From positions 62,001 to 126,000 of the forward strand of contig JALMQS010000028.1 of the NCBI GenBank assembly GCA_024734495.1: a stretch of DNA of 64,000 nucleotides, in the 5' to 3' direction. Made by a program: the position numbers and the translations under genes. The notes beneath the pieces were generated by a model, which saw only the letters and a program-made list of their open reading frames with translations, was not told the DNA's origin and did no database searches. The DNA is from Forficula auricularia (lineage: Eukaryota; Arthropoda; Insecta; Dermaptera; Forficulidae). This document shows, piece after piece, positions 1 to 9,610 of the stretch (its first letter is position 1; each line of letters opens with the position of its first letter).

Positions 1-288
1 GTATATCTTGTTTAAAAAGCGCGATCAAAAACAATTCTCGTTAATATGTTAATTATTCTTTGATATATTAATGAGAAAATTAACTTAACTATAACAAATA
101 ATAAGTCCCTAGCGTTTAGAAGCTACAGGACTGAGACAAACGGGACATTAATAATGTATAAATAAGGTAGGGACCCGTTAAAATGAAGAGGCTAAAAATA
201 AAACCTTAGATAGGAATCATTAAAATCTAATTCATTGAGTAATAATAATGAGTGTCTACTCTATTTATATATAGATTCAAAAACATAC
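1..288 (-). other. Intron 4 of the ribonucleotide reductase gene (partial)
   Basis: AT-rich sequence downstream (minus strand) of the splice donor GTATGT that ends exon 4. No coding sequence or clear repeat is seen. The next exon must lie beyond the left edge. Confidence 0.6.
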
Positions 289-527
289 TTTTGTTGAGAA
301 TCGTTGATATAGGTTTCGATAAGAAGACTATACATTTCTGAATGTATATTTTCGATGGCAATTTGGAAACCATAAAAACATTTTGCCTCGGGAATTTGAA
401 CTTCCTGGCTGAATCTTTCGACTAAATTTTCATTTACAATCCCATCAGAAGAGGCGAAGAATGCCAAGACATGAGAAATAAATTCTTTTTCATCTGAATT
501 CAATTTGTCATTCCAATGTGTCAGATC
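289..527 (-). CDS. RnrS: R2 exon 4 (metal- and radical-site exon)
   Basis: Begins after an acceptor ending in CTAG with DLTHWND and ends at a GTATGT donor after two bases of a codon. It holds [19 protein letters not shown], the RFSQEV segment and [16 protein letters not shown]. The Asp, Glu, His and Tyr needed for the first half of the diiron-radical site are all present. Exon choice is supported by the exact phase-0 join to exon 3. Confidence 0.95.
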
Positions 528-3500
528 CTAGAAAATATTAGAATTACATAGTTTTATATTATTTTATATTTTTTTATCAGCAAATTATGATAAAATTTGA
601 AATTATAATAGATTATTCACTTACACTTGCAAGATTTACTTCTTCAGTTGTCCAGAAAGAAGCTACAGCCTTTTTATACATTTCCCAAATATCTTCATAT
701 TCAAGAGGAAATATTACATATTTTCTTGAATTTTCTCTTAAAAGGGGCTCAAGTTCTTTGTTGAATTCTTTTTTTACTCTTGGTTTTTTAGGTGTTACAG
801 ATTTAGAATCCTGAAAGATGATATACATTTTTCATCATTTTCTTAGAAATAAATGAATTTTATAATAAATGTAAACAAAAGTGGATTAAAATATTTAGTT
901 AGTAATATTTGGTGTTTTTTCGTGAGTAGAATATAATAAAATGTTTATTATAAATTGAAAAGTAATGCAAGGCAGCCCAAGGATAGGGAAGAAAAAAATT
1001 GAATTGAAAGTTTTTTTGCCGAGAGTAGCAGAATTTTTATAAATTGAAGGAGACAATAAAAGAGTGTGTCTTCTGCTGGAATTATAAATTTTTAATTTAT
1101 TTATAACGAGAATATAGTTTCGAGAGCTTCCCCTCTTCATCAGTCTATTATAATTGATTCACAGGAATTAAACTATAGTCTCGTTATAAATAAATTAAAA
1201 ATTTATAATTTCAGCAGAAAACAGACTCTTTTATTGTCTCTTTCAAGAAAAAAATTATTACATTTCCAAATAAGATGTATTTATTGGACTGTCATACTTT
1301 TTCTTCACTTTTCCTTTAAATTAAATTTATTATAAATTTGTTCAATGGGTAAAAAGTTGCCACCTATAAAATCCTGAGTTAAATGACTCCATTTAAACAT
1401 TTTCATCTTGAAAACGCAAGTCAATTTTATTGAAATTGAAATAATCTTTTTAATTATATAAATGGCTATCTTAGATATTTTTTATAAAACCTTAATTCAT
1501 TAGTGTGCTCAGTTACATGATGAAATATTGGTTCTTGGGAATCGAGAAAAAAACTTTATAATAAAAAACACGTTTTTTAGGTTTATTCTGAGTCGTTTCG
1601 CCTCTAACCGAAGTTTTCTCATGCTAGACATTAAGTATCTTAGTCAAACTATAATACAAGCTTTGTATTCATAGGTTGTTGTATTATCAACTTCCAACTA
1701 GTATTTCAGTAAATTTATCAAGTATTTTATTATTGTATATATTCATAAAATAAAATGTAAGGATAAATTTACTAATAAGTATGTATATTTTCTAGTTATC
1801 TAAAAATAAATCTTAAGTTAATCCTAAATTAATTCTTATCAAAATACCTGTTTATTTATAATAATTTGTAGTATTTTATTCATTTAAAAATTTCTATTTT
1901 GATAAGGATTTTAACTTTGAAAATTAAATATAATGTGATTTATTTTTTATTTTTTAGATACCCCCGCCCCGAGTAATGTTCAATTGGATAAAAAATATTT
2001 CTGAGCAAATAAATAATAACAAATGATTAGTAATTAAATTAATTGGCTCAAAAATATTTTTACATCCAAATGATAGTTAGTCTAGCTCTAGGTTCATCAC
2101 AAAAATAAGGAATAAATCTTATTAAATAAAAAAATTTCACAAGTATTTAATTAATCCTAAAATGTAAAATAAAGATTTTAAATAGAACTGGAAACTATTA
2201 TATGTATTTTATTAAAGATTAAATGAACACTGTTATTGCTAAATTTTCATATTCCAAGGTGCTTCATCATAGAGGATCAGGATTATTTTGTTGGGAACTC
2301 TTATTACACAGTCTATACTAAATAGATTGCTTTTACGGGTACAATATTTACCGAGAATTTAGTTATTAATGTTGACATCTTCAATTTTGAAGTTATCAAG
2401 TTTCTCCAAAACATGACAGATATATTACCTGTTTGTGTTTAGGTTTATTTACATCTATACAGTTTTTAAAGAAAAAATCAAAGAGAGTGTCATCTTTATG
2501 GGGAATATATACAGAGAGGAGTAAATGTAGGTATACAGTTGTGGATCTGAGAAATTAAACTAAAAGTGAATTGTAGTGTTGGTTTATAGTGAAACAATTG
2601 TCAATTAAAGAGGATTACAGGTTTTTGGTGTTTCCAACTTAATTCATCCTTTAATTTAATTGATTTATTAAAATCTCAGATTTACAGCTGTATACCTATA
2701 TATATTATTTATATATAATTATATTTGCACACCTCTGTATATACAATGAAAGAATTTTGTTTGTCGAGAGTTGCTTATTGTTGATTAATAAAGAGAAATG
2801 AATGAGGCTGTCTTCTGCTTGATGAAAATAATAATATAAATATATAATTTTATTTAATTTCTTAGAAAGACGAACTGGTAAGCGAAATAAGTAAGTTATA
2901 ATGAAAGGCAGTCCATAAATTGTTTAAATTTTATTCAATTTTCGACGTTTCAGGACTTTTTTCTCTCCTTCTTCAGAGTATTGAATAATTATTGATGGGT
3001 GAGTATAACTCGGTTCTCATTTGTCTCCTTTCAGTGATAGCAATATTTTCCAACATTATACCATAAGTGTATTTGGTATAATGTTGGAAAATATTGTTGC
3101 TATCACTGAAAGGAGAGACAAATGGGAACAGCGTTATACTCACCCATCAATAATTATTCAATACCCTATAGGAGAGAAAAAAGTCTCCGAAACGTCGGAA
3201 ATTAAATAAAATTTAAATAATTTATGGACTGCCTTTCATTATAACCTACTTAATATAAATATAATTTATTAGATAGGTACTAGTTTCGATGGTTTGAGCT
3301 TCATCAACACTTCTTTTAATTATAAAAATATTCTGGGTTGGAATACCCGATCGGAAGTAAATTCGTTTTGTTGTAATAGCAAGCTGGTCACTTATCAAAC
3401 GAATTTGATGATGATGAAACTATAGTTTCTAACAGATAAATTATATTGGAATCGGTCATTTCAACAAACACCCACAATCAGAACTTTTCAGGAATCAATA

Positions 3501-4809
3501 AAAACTTCATTTATAATCATATTAAATATCGTCGCCTTAGAGAGTAAACCTGCTAACTCTCAACAAGGAAATTTTACAGGGGAGAGAAAAAACAAACAAA
3601 ATTTAATATTGTTGTTATGGAAAGAAACTATTATTCTCATTTTTTTTTCTACAACTTACGATCGTAATTTTAAGTAGCAGTTTTACTTGGACGATGATGC
3701 ATCTCTTTTTCTTTCGAACGGTATTAATATGTCATATTTGATAAAAAATGGATTTAGCAGGTTTACACTCTAAGGTGACGATATATGTTTTTGTTTATTT
3801 GTATCAAGCAGAAGACAATGTCATTGATTTCTCTTTAAGAAAAATACTCTCTTTGATTTGCTCTTAAAAATTGAAACTTAACAAGAAAAACCTTTTAATA
3901 AGACTGGAGTAATTTTTGGAGACTGATAAGTGTAATTGATGATGCAGTCCAAAAAAAAAAGATAATTTATACTATCTTATTTATTCATAAACCGACGTTT
4001 CAGAGGCTATTTCCTCCTTCTTCAGGGTTATGAAAAGTCAGTGAAGGAAATCCAATGGACCATTCCCCTCTGTCTTCTCTTTCAGTGGCATTAATTATTG
4101 CTAATTAATTTTTAATCATTACTAGATTATAATTCTGCTGAGAATGAAATACAATATATTATTGTTACTGCCACTGAAAGAGAAGACACTTCACTGACTT
4201 TTCAAACCCCTGAAGAAGGAGGGAATAGCTTCCGAAACATCGGTTTATGAATAAAAAGATAGTATAAATTATCTTCTTTTTTTGGACTGCCTCATCAATA
4301 CCCACTCAATTACACTCATCAGCCCGTCTCCAAAAATTAAAACCTTTTAATTTTGACACGCTTTTGATTTATGCTTGTAAATTTATTGATCTATTTTACC
4401 TGCAAATTGTCAGTATCACTTTCTTTTAAAATTTTTGGTCTTGGAGATCCTGTTTGTTGGCTCTGAAATAAATAAATAATTATTAAAAAACAAATAGATC
4501 TGATTTTGATAACTATTTGTTTTAAATGTAAAGAAAAATGAATGTATTTAAAAATAAGAAAAATTAAAATAATTGTCAATTGAAGAATAAGTCGCTGAAG
4601 AAATCGCAATTATATTAACGAAACGTTCGTCTTATTTAATATAAAACTGTAAATTTAATTTATTTATCCAATATCTTAAGATCTTATAAATTAATTATTA
4701 AAAAGTTTTTTGAAAATAAATGATCAATTTGATATTATACTTTGTCCTTAATATTGAGCGATTCCAGTTGAGAAGAAATATTTTCCTTATTAAGTTCTTG
4801 TAAAGGCAT
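289..4809 (-). CDS. RnrS: Ribonucleoside-diphosphate reductase small subunit (R2), 5' four coding exons
   Basis: R2 carries the diiron-tyrosyl radical centre and, with the large subunit R1, reduces ribonucleoside diphosphates to deoxy forms for DNA synthesis in the cytosol. Four minus-strand exons join without a phase conflict: 4809-4741 (23 codons), 4462-4400 (21), 810-625 (62) and 527-289 (79 codons plus 2 bases). All have GT donors and AG acceptors. The joined product has the family's variable N-terminus, then the conserved core: [49 protein letters not shown]. Residues equivalent to mouse D139 (in SSDGIVNEN), E170, H173 and radical Y177 (in ENIHSEMY) are intact. The remaining ligands (mouse E233, E267, H270) would be in exons left of the window. 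No stop or frameshift is seen, so it looks functional. Intron 2 is 3.6 kb and full of fold-back elements. Confidence 0.95.
625..810 (-). CDS. RnrS: R2 exon 3
   Basis: 62 codons, phase 0 at both ends, acceptor TTTCAG and donor GTAAGT. It encodes the lysine-rich linker and the start of the conserved R2 fold ([20 protein letters not shown], then [12 protein letters not shown]). Reading on past the donor gives a stop after three codons, which supports the splice call. Confidence 0.94.
1045..1245. repeat. Fold-back element in R2 intron 2 (class 2 hammerhead type)
   Basis: Inverted arms of about 70 bp, ending in 'gagacaataaaagag' and its complement and containing the family signature 'tcttctgctg'. 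The left arm carries a hammerhead-like core on the minus strand, the sense strand of R2. The right arm has lost the CTGATGA half. Confidence 0.8.
1110..1148 (-). ncRNA. Hammerhead ribozyme-like motif, class 2
   Basis: Minus strand: CTGATGA (1143-1137), unpaired A, GAG stem closed by CTC, then GAAAC followed by TATA. The expected cleavage triplet GTC is here TTC, so this copy is probably weakened. It is sense to R2. Confidence 0.55.
1246..2507. other. AT-rich intronic DNA without recognised features
   Basis: Part of R2 intron 2. No exon, intact transposon or clear inverted repeat was recognised. Confidence 0.5.
2510..2739. mobile_element. Tc1/mariner-type MITE
   Basis: 230-bp element with terminal inverted repeats (left 'tacagagaggagtaaat', right ending 'tttgcacacctctgta') and inner inverted segments. 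TA dinucleotides flank both ends (2508-2509 and 2740-2741), as expected for Tc1/mariner insertion. No coding capacity. Confidence 0.65.
2887..3245. repeat. Class 1 (GAAACGTC) fold-back nested in intron 2
   Basis: Near-perfect palindrome centred near 3070, with arm ends 'aatgaaaggcagtcc' and its complement. A 62-codon open frame inside (3021-3209) is an effect of the palindrome. Both arms carry the CTGA-stem-GAAACGTC signature; the left arm (minus) has the better core. Confidence 0.8.
2940..2980 (-). ncRNA. Hammerhead ribozyme-like motif, class 1
   Basis: Minus strand: CTGAAGA (2976-2970), an AGGA/TCCT stem with A-rich loop, then GAAACGTC. Sense to R2. The partner arm at 3160-3200 keeps GAAACGTCGG but has lost the CTGAAGA core. 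Confidence 0.6.
3990..4029 (-). ncRNA. Hammerhead ribozyme-like motif, class 1, sense in R2 intron
   Basis: Minus strand: CC, CTGAAGA (4025-4019), A, GGAGG stem closed by CCTCT, GAAAC, GTC, GG. The CC before CTGA pairs with GG after GTC to start stem I. Confidence 0.65.
4203..4246 (+). ncRNA. Hammerhead ribozyme-like motif, class 1 (mutated)
   Basis: CTGAAGA at 4210-4216, GGAGG with imperfect CTTCC, then GAAACATCGG. The G to A change in the GTC triplet region breaks the short stem III. AAACC before and GGTTT after form stem I. Confidence 0.55.
4400..4462 (-). CDS. RnrS: R2 exon 2
   Basis: 21 codons, phase 0 to 0, between a TTTCAG acceptor and a GTAAAA donor. It encodes a polar, poorly conserved stretch ([10 protein letters not shown], ending DTDNLQ), as expected for the disordered N-terminal tail. 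The assignment rests on phase, splice sites and position rather than conservation. Confidence 0.75.
4741..4809 (-). CDS. RnrS: R2 exon 1 with probable start codon
   Basis: 23 codons, [14 protein letters not shown] through NIKDK, then a GTATAA donor in phase 0. The frame is open further upstream to an ATG at 4917. The internal Met at 4809 is preferred because R2 N-termini are short and often contain a similar Lys-Glu-Asn segment, and the upstream extension has no family resemblance. Confidence 0.75.
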
Positions 4810-4961
4810 TTTGGTGGTTTTTGTTGAAGATAGATATTTCCAAAGAATGTCTGCTGGATAAATCGGCGGGTTGTCGTCTGGAAAATAATAAGCAACTGAA
4901 CAAGGGAAATTGCTCACAGGACAAAAGGGTGAAGGAACCTTTTAGGAAAGTGATTAGTCTG

Positions 4962-4971
4962 CCCGCCAAAA
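4962..4971 (-). promoter_or_regulatory. E2F-like site upstream of R2
   Basis: On the gene strand this reads TTTTGGCGGG, a good match to the E2F/DP consensus, about 150 bp upstream of the start codon. R2 genes are classic S-phase E2F targets in animals. Functional use is inferred from position only. Confidence 0.55.
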
Positions 4972-5223
4972 TTCCTTTCTAGTTGTCTATTGGTTTGTTC
5001 GTGTGAGATTAGAAAGTAAACCAATAGAATTTGTTGGAATATTTCAGAATTTTCCCTCCAATTTTTTGTGTTAACATGAACCGGAGAAGTAAACATTGTC
5101 CCTGATCTGACGTAACATTCTTTTGCTGTTGCTCATGCTCTCGCGGGCACAAGTATGGCGGGTTCTGTTGTGTAGCGGGACTTTCAAGCCTCCAGAAACT
5201 GGAACTCGCTTCCTGCCACCGTC

Positions 5224-5234
5224 TTTCCCGCAAA
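5224..5234 (+). promoter_or_regulatory. Second E2F-like site
   Basis: TTTCCCGCAAA fits the TTTSSCGC consensus, about 415 bp upstream of the R2 start. With the site at 4962 it makes a pair in a less AT-rich stretch (4900-5250) that is likely the promoter or 5' UTR. Confidence 0.5.
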
Positions 5235-5247
5235 CTATAATCTTCAG

Positions 5248-5393
5248 CCGAGGGATGAACCGCGATTGGATTTAGGTGTACACCGTCTTTGGAATTACTT
5301 TGGAATTCATTAGATAATCTATTGTCTTCTACTTGGAAATGAAAGTCGTGTGGAAGTAGGTGTACACAATTTAGGGTCGTGGTTCACCACTCG
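5248..5393. repeat. MITE with 'gaaccgcga' ends beside the R2 promoter
   Basis: Inverted ends ('gatgaaccgcgattgg' and 'gggtcgtggttcacc') and internal 'aggtgtacac' segments match the element at 47534-47727 in the large palindrome. It lies immediately upstream of the second E2F-like site. Confidence 0.6.
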
Positions 5394-5537
5394 CCTTCAG
5401 CTAAACAGCTTAAGAATCCTGTCAACCTTATAAAATACTTTTTCTTCTTTTACGATGAAGGAGCCTCAGGGGCTGCACCATTTTCGTGTAACTCCTCACA
5501 TCAATATTATTTTAAAAAACCCACTTTGCCTTTCTTT

Positions 5538-6296
5538 TTAACCAACTCCAAAAAAGGAGGAGGTTCTCTATTCGACTAATTTTTTTTTTTTTTTTTTTTT
5601 TTTTTGTGTCTATGTTACCTCATATCTCCGCTAATTGTGAACCGATTTTGAAGAAAAAATTTGCATTGGGTTCAGTCTAGTTTCCATTGGTCCCGTTTTT
5701 TTCATTGGTATTAGACCTTTTTTATTAGGTTTGTTCGGGCCTAACCTTTTTGTTTATCAACCGATTTCGATGATTCTTTTTTTATTCGAAAGGGGGTATC
5801 TTAGGGATGGTGTCATATTAATTTGGTCAAGTTCTGATGATATGATCACTATTAATAACATCACTAAAAAGAAAAATAAAAATAATTTTTAAGAATAAAA
5901 TAAAAGTGACTTCAAATTAAGAAAAAAATAAAAACCGACTTCAAAAAATTAAATGCAACAAATAAAATCCACTAAAAGGTATAAATAATTTTTAAGAAAA
6001 AATAAAAACCGACTTCAAAAAATTAAATGCAACAAATAAAATACACTAAAAGGAATAAAATAATTATTATCTTATTTAGTTACAACTAAACGACGAAATA
6101 TTAACATGAAATTACTTTTTGAAGTCGGTACCAAACAAACTATACCTATAAGCTAGCGTACCCGCCAAACGTACTAAGTAAGATCCGTCGAGTGCGATTC
6201 ATAAAAGGTATCTGTTTGGCACCAACTTCAAAAAGTAATTTCATGTTAATATTTCGTCGTTTAGTTGTAACTAAATAAGATAATAATTATTAACAG
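5538..6296 (+). repeat. 'Accgacttcaaaaa' family, copy a
   Basis: Body starts with the 'aaaaaaggaggaggttctc' end and a T-run, then the conserved 'gaaccgatttcgatg'-type segment, and ends in a palindrome whose arms contain 'cgacttcaaaaa' and 'tttcgtcgtttagttg'. The roughly 105-bp loop reads 'cctataagctagcgtacc' on the plus strand, opposite to copies c and f. Confidence 0.75.
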
Positions 6297-6484
6297 ACTT
6301 CAAAAAAGAAGGAGGTTCTCTATTCGACTGAATTTTTTTTTTTTTTTTTTGTGCATATGTTACCTCATATCTCAGCCAATTGTCAACCGATTTTGAAAAA
6401 AATTTTTGCATTGGGTCCAGTCTAGCTTCCGATTGGTCCCATTTTTTTTTCGTTTTTTTTTTCATAGGTATTAGACCTTTTTTA
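6297..6484 (+). repeat. 'Accgacttcaaaaa' family, truncated copy b
   Basis: Starts with the same end sequence and T-run and stops within 'ttagacctttttt', where copy c begins. This gives a tandem partial duplication of the element head. Confidence 0.7.
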
Positions 6485-7352
6485 ACCGACTTCAAAAAAG
6501 GAAGAGGTTCTCTATTCGACTGATTTTTTTTTTTTTTTTTTTTTTTGTGCATATGTTACCTCATATCTCCGCCAATTGTCAACCGATTTTGAAAAAAATT
6601 TTTGCATTGGGTCCAGTCTAGCTTCCGATTGGTCCCATTTTTTTCGTTTTTTTTCATAGGTATTAGACCTTTTTTATTAGGTTTGTTTAGACCTAACCTC
6701 TTTGTTTATGAACCGATTTCGATGGTTCTTTTTTTATCGAAAGGGGTGTCTTAGGGATGGTGTCATATTAATTTGGTCAAGTTCTGATGATAGGATCACT
6801 ATTAATAACATCACTAAAAAGAGAAAAATAAAAATAATTTTTAAGAAAAAAATAAAAACCGACTTCAAAAAATTAAATGCAACAAATAAAATCCACTAAA
6901 AGGTATAAAATAATTATTATCTTATTTAGTTACAACTAAACGACGAAATATTAACATGAAATTACTTTTTGAAGTTGGTGCCCAACATATACCTTTTATG
7001 AATCGCACTCGATGGATCTTACTTAGTACGTTTGGAGGGTATGCTCGCTTATAGGTATAGTTTGTTTGGTACCGACATCAAAAAGTAATTTCATGTTAAT
7101 ATTTCGTCGTTTAGTTGTAACTAAATAAGATAATAATTATTTTATACCTTTTAGTGTATTTTATTTGTTGCATTTAATTTTTTGAAGTCGGTTTTTATTT
7201 TTTTTATTAAAAAATATTATTAGGTTTGTTTAGACCTAATCTCTTTGTTTATGAACCGATTTCGATGGTTCTTTTTTTATCCGAGAGGGGGTGCTTAGGG
7301 ATGGTGTCATATTAATTTGGTCAAGTTCTGATGATATGATCACTATTAATAC
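6485..7352 (+). repeat. 'Accgacttcaaaaa' family, copy c plus partial body d
   Basis: Complete body and terminal palindrome (to about 7205), followed by a second partial body with 'gaaccgatttcgatggttc'. The loop is inverted relative to copy a. The A/T runs and the palindrome generate spurious open frames. Confidence 0.75.
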
Positions 7353-7930
7353 AATTACCCTAATATATTCAATGTGCTAACAAGGGAAGGAATGTTTAGT
7401 TAATTTATTATAATATATAATCAAAAATTGTATTTTTATACACTTCCAATTGATTATTTAAAATATTTGAATTATTAGAGAGGGCTATTTTAATTTCAGT
7501 GATTTCTAAGAGATTCAATTTAAGGCCTTTTCTTTCGAAATGAATGGGGGGATAGGGTTATTATTAGAGGTTGAATGGTTGGATTGATGTAAGTGAATTG
7601 CGAAGGCTAAGGTCTACCTAGCTCGCATCTTACTCATGTTTTATTATTATATTAAAATGTGTCACCTAGAACCAACAAATAACTCGTTAAAAAATTTTAA
7701 TATAAGAGTTTACATTGCCAATAGAAGTAGACTTAGGTATTTTATATTCAATTTGGGGAAAGTCAGTCATTCTATTCAAATTTTGAAGATAGTTAAAAAT
7801 TTTCTTCAAAATTCAAAACACTCACCTACTTTTATTTAAATTATTATGTAAAGAATTGAGTATCTATTTGAGAAAGAAAGATTGAGTTTTTTCTCAAAAT
7901 CAACTTGTGACATGAATCAATTAATTTTAT
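7353..7930. repeat. Class 5 repeat fragment, inverted relative to 25.98-26.16 kb
   Basis: 7375-7560 is an inverted match to about 25975-26160, and 'attaaaatgtgtcacctag' at 7652-7680 is the family end also seen near 25.8, 38.8, 43.5 and 50.7 kb. No gene seen. Confidence 0.55.
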
Positions 7931-8470
7931 GAACATGTTTTGGTCATTTATCAAAGATATTAATAGATAAGTTTATATTGCATGTAGGAGGGTTTTGTCC
8001 CCTCGGGAGTCGAACCCAAGCACTAGTATGCTTTCCGGGCAACTAGTCCAGACCCTTGAGACATTTTACCTCCAAACATGCAATATATAACGAAAGCCAC
8101 ATTTTCACTCCATTCAACTCGATTGGAAATTAATGCTTAACTGAAATAAAGCTTATCGGATCATGAAGGCAAATCTGTGAATTGATTCTTTACATAAATT
8201 TGCCTTCGCATTGGTCCGATGCTGAATCTTTATTTCAGTTAAGCATTAATTTTACTATTCCAATCGAGTTGAATGGAGTGAAAATGAGTGGCTTTCGTTA
8301 TATATTGCATGTTTGGAGGTAAGTGTCTCAAGGGTCTGGACTAGTTGCCCGGAAAGCATACTAGTGCTTGGGTTCGACTCCCGAGGGGACAAAACCCTCC
8401 TACATGCAATATAAACTTATCTATTAATATCTTTGATAAATGACCAAAACATGTTCATTAAAATTATTAT
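7920..8470. repeat. 0.54-kb palindrome with tRNA-like arms
   Basis: Inverted arms of about 240 bp, nearly identical, with a short AT-rich centre near 8190. Each arm contains GGTTCGACTCC, matching the pol III B-box consensus, inside a T-arm-like hairpin (TTGGG, 7-base loop, CCCGA), preceded by an AAGCA/TGCTT hairpin like an anticodon stem. I cannot fold a complete tRNA, so this looks like a tRNA-derived SINE head captured in an inverted duplication. Confidence 0.7.
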
Positions 8471-8841
8471 ATTCGGTGATGGATTAGTAAAATATGGGGC
8501 CCTAAGAGGGAAAGATTTTATCTTGGGCCTCCCGCTCCCCCCATTTTATTTAAAGAAAGTTAAAAATTATATAAATAGGTATAATATTGAAATTTCGATA
8601 TACAGAAATATCAATAGTGGGGGTATTCGGTTCCGCCAAATCTCAGACTAATTGAAACCCGACTAATCGGAACTAGATAGATATAAAAAAATGAAAATTG
8701 GTTTAAAGTAACTTAAAATTTTTAAACTATATAATCTACCCCATCTTCTTCGAAACTAATATAATACGCCCTTGCTTTATTATTTTATTACAATTTTCTG
8801 ATTCATTCGCCCGACCTTTTCTCTTACGAGATGCATGCAAG
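8471..8841. other. No recognised feature
   Basis: AT-rich. A short open frame overlapping the palindrome edge shows no recognisable domain. Confidence 0.4.
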
Positions 8842-9305
8842 GTATTATATTAAGTCACTATTAATAACATCAGTAAAAAGAGAAAAATAAAAATAATTTT
8901 TATAAAAAAAAAATAAAACCGACTTGAAAAAATATAAAAAAAATAATAAAACTCAAAAATAAAATAAAATAAAAAAGATATAAAATAATAATCTAATTTA
9001 GATACAACTAAACGACGAAATATTTATATAAAATCACTTTTTGAAGTCGGTGCTAAACAAACTATATAAGCGAGCGTACCTCCCAAAACGTATCAAGTAA
9101 GATCCGTCGAGTTAGATTCATAAAATGTATATGTTTGGCACCGACTTCAAAAAGTAATTTCATGTTAATATTTCGTCGTTTAGTTGTAATTAAATTAGAT
9201 TATTATTTTATACCTTTAAGTGTATTTTATTTTATTTTTGAGTTTTATTATTTTATTTGTTACATTTAATTTTTCTGAAGTCGCTTTTAATTTTTTTATA
9301 AAAAT
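8842..9305 (+). repeat. 'Accgacttcaaaaa' family, tail copy e
   Basis: Retains the terminal palindrome with loop orientation as in copy a. The body is mostly missing. Confidence 0.65.
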
Positions 9306-9587
9306 CATTTTTCTCTGACTCCTAATAACCGGAAATATATCGAAATCTAAACTCACTTTTGGTTTTATTTCATTTTATGCGAAACCCACTTCGCAATTTT
9401 ACCCAATTTTTTATTATTATCTAAAAATGTTTCACCCAGAACCACCACCTATCTCCTTAAAAGTTATCAAAAAAAGAAACACTTTTTTCATGCATGATTA
9501 CAATACTTGACCATACTGGTAAAGTAAAAATGTTTAAAAAAAAATAATTTACAACTTAAATATTTCAATTTTTGACTAATGTATTTT

Positions 9588-9593
9588 TTATTT
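9588..9593 (-). terminator. Polyadenylation signal of the coiled-coil gene
   Basis: AATAAA on the minus strand about 20 bp past the stop codon at 9611-9613. Confidence 0.5.
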
Positions 9594-9610
9594 TAAAGAT
9601 TTAACAATAA

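Larger units (their letters stand above)
2791..3839. repeat. Composite class 2 fold-back with nested insertion
   Basis: Outer inverted ends carry the family signature: 'gtcttctgcttgatg' at 2810-2824 and 'tcaagcagaagac' at 3804-3816, with 'aaagagaaat' flanks. Inside are a nested class 1 fold-back (about 2853-3253), degenerate class 2 ribozyme arms at 3270-3320 and 3405-3440, and a further inverted pair at 3527-3560 / 3749-3786 ('atatcgtcgccttagag' and its complement). Confidence 0.7.
3900..4338. mobile_element. Class 1 ribozyme fold-back with 13-bp target duplication
   Basis: 439-bp inverted-repeat element in R2 intron 2, starting only about 60 bp past the exon 2 donor. It is flanked by identical 13-bp repeats AAAACCTTTTAAT at 3887-3899 and 4339-4351. 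Both arms carry a hammerhead core. A TSD of this length fits target-primed retrotransposition better than cut-and-paste transposition. Confidence 0.8.

Noticed and set aside
3021..3209. 62-codon open frame
   Set aside because: It spans the centre of a near-perfect palindrome (class 1 fold-back); its coding potential is a by-product.
4810..4917. N-terminal extension of R2 from the upstream in-frame ATG at 4917
   Set aside because: The 36 extra residues do not resemble R2 N-termini; the internal Met gives a normal-length start.
6271..6552. 93-codon lysine-rich frame
   Set aside because: Produced by the A/T runs of two adjacent 'accgacttcaaaaa' copies.
8300..8400. A genuine tRNA gene
   Set aside because: T-arm and an anticodon-like hairpin are present, but the acceptor stem and D-arm cannot be formed and the anticodon loop has six bases.
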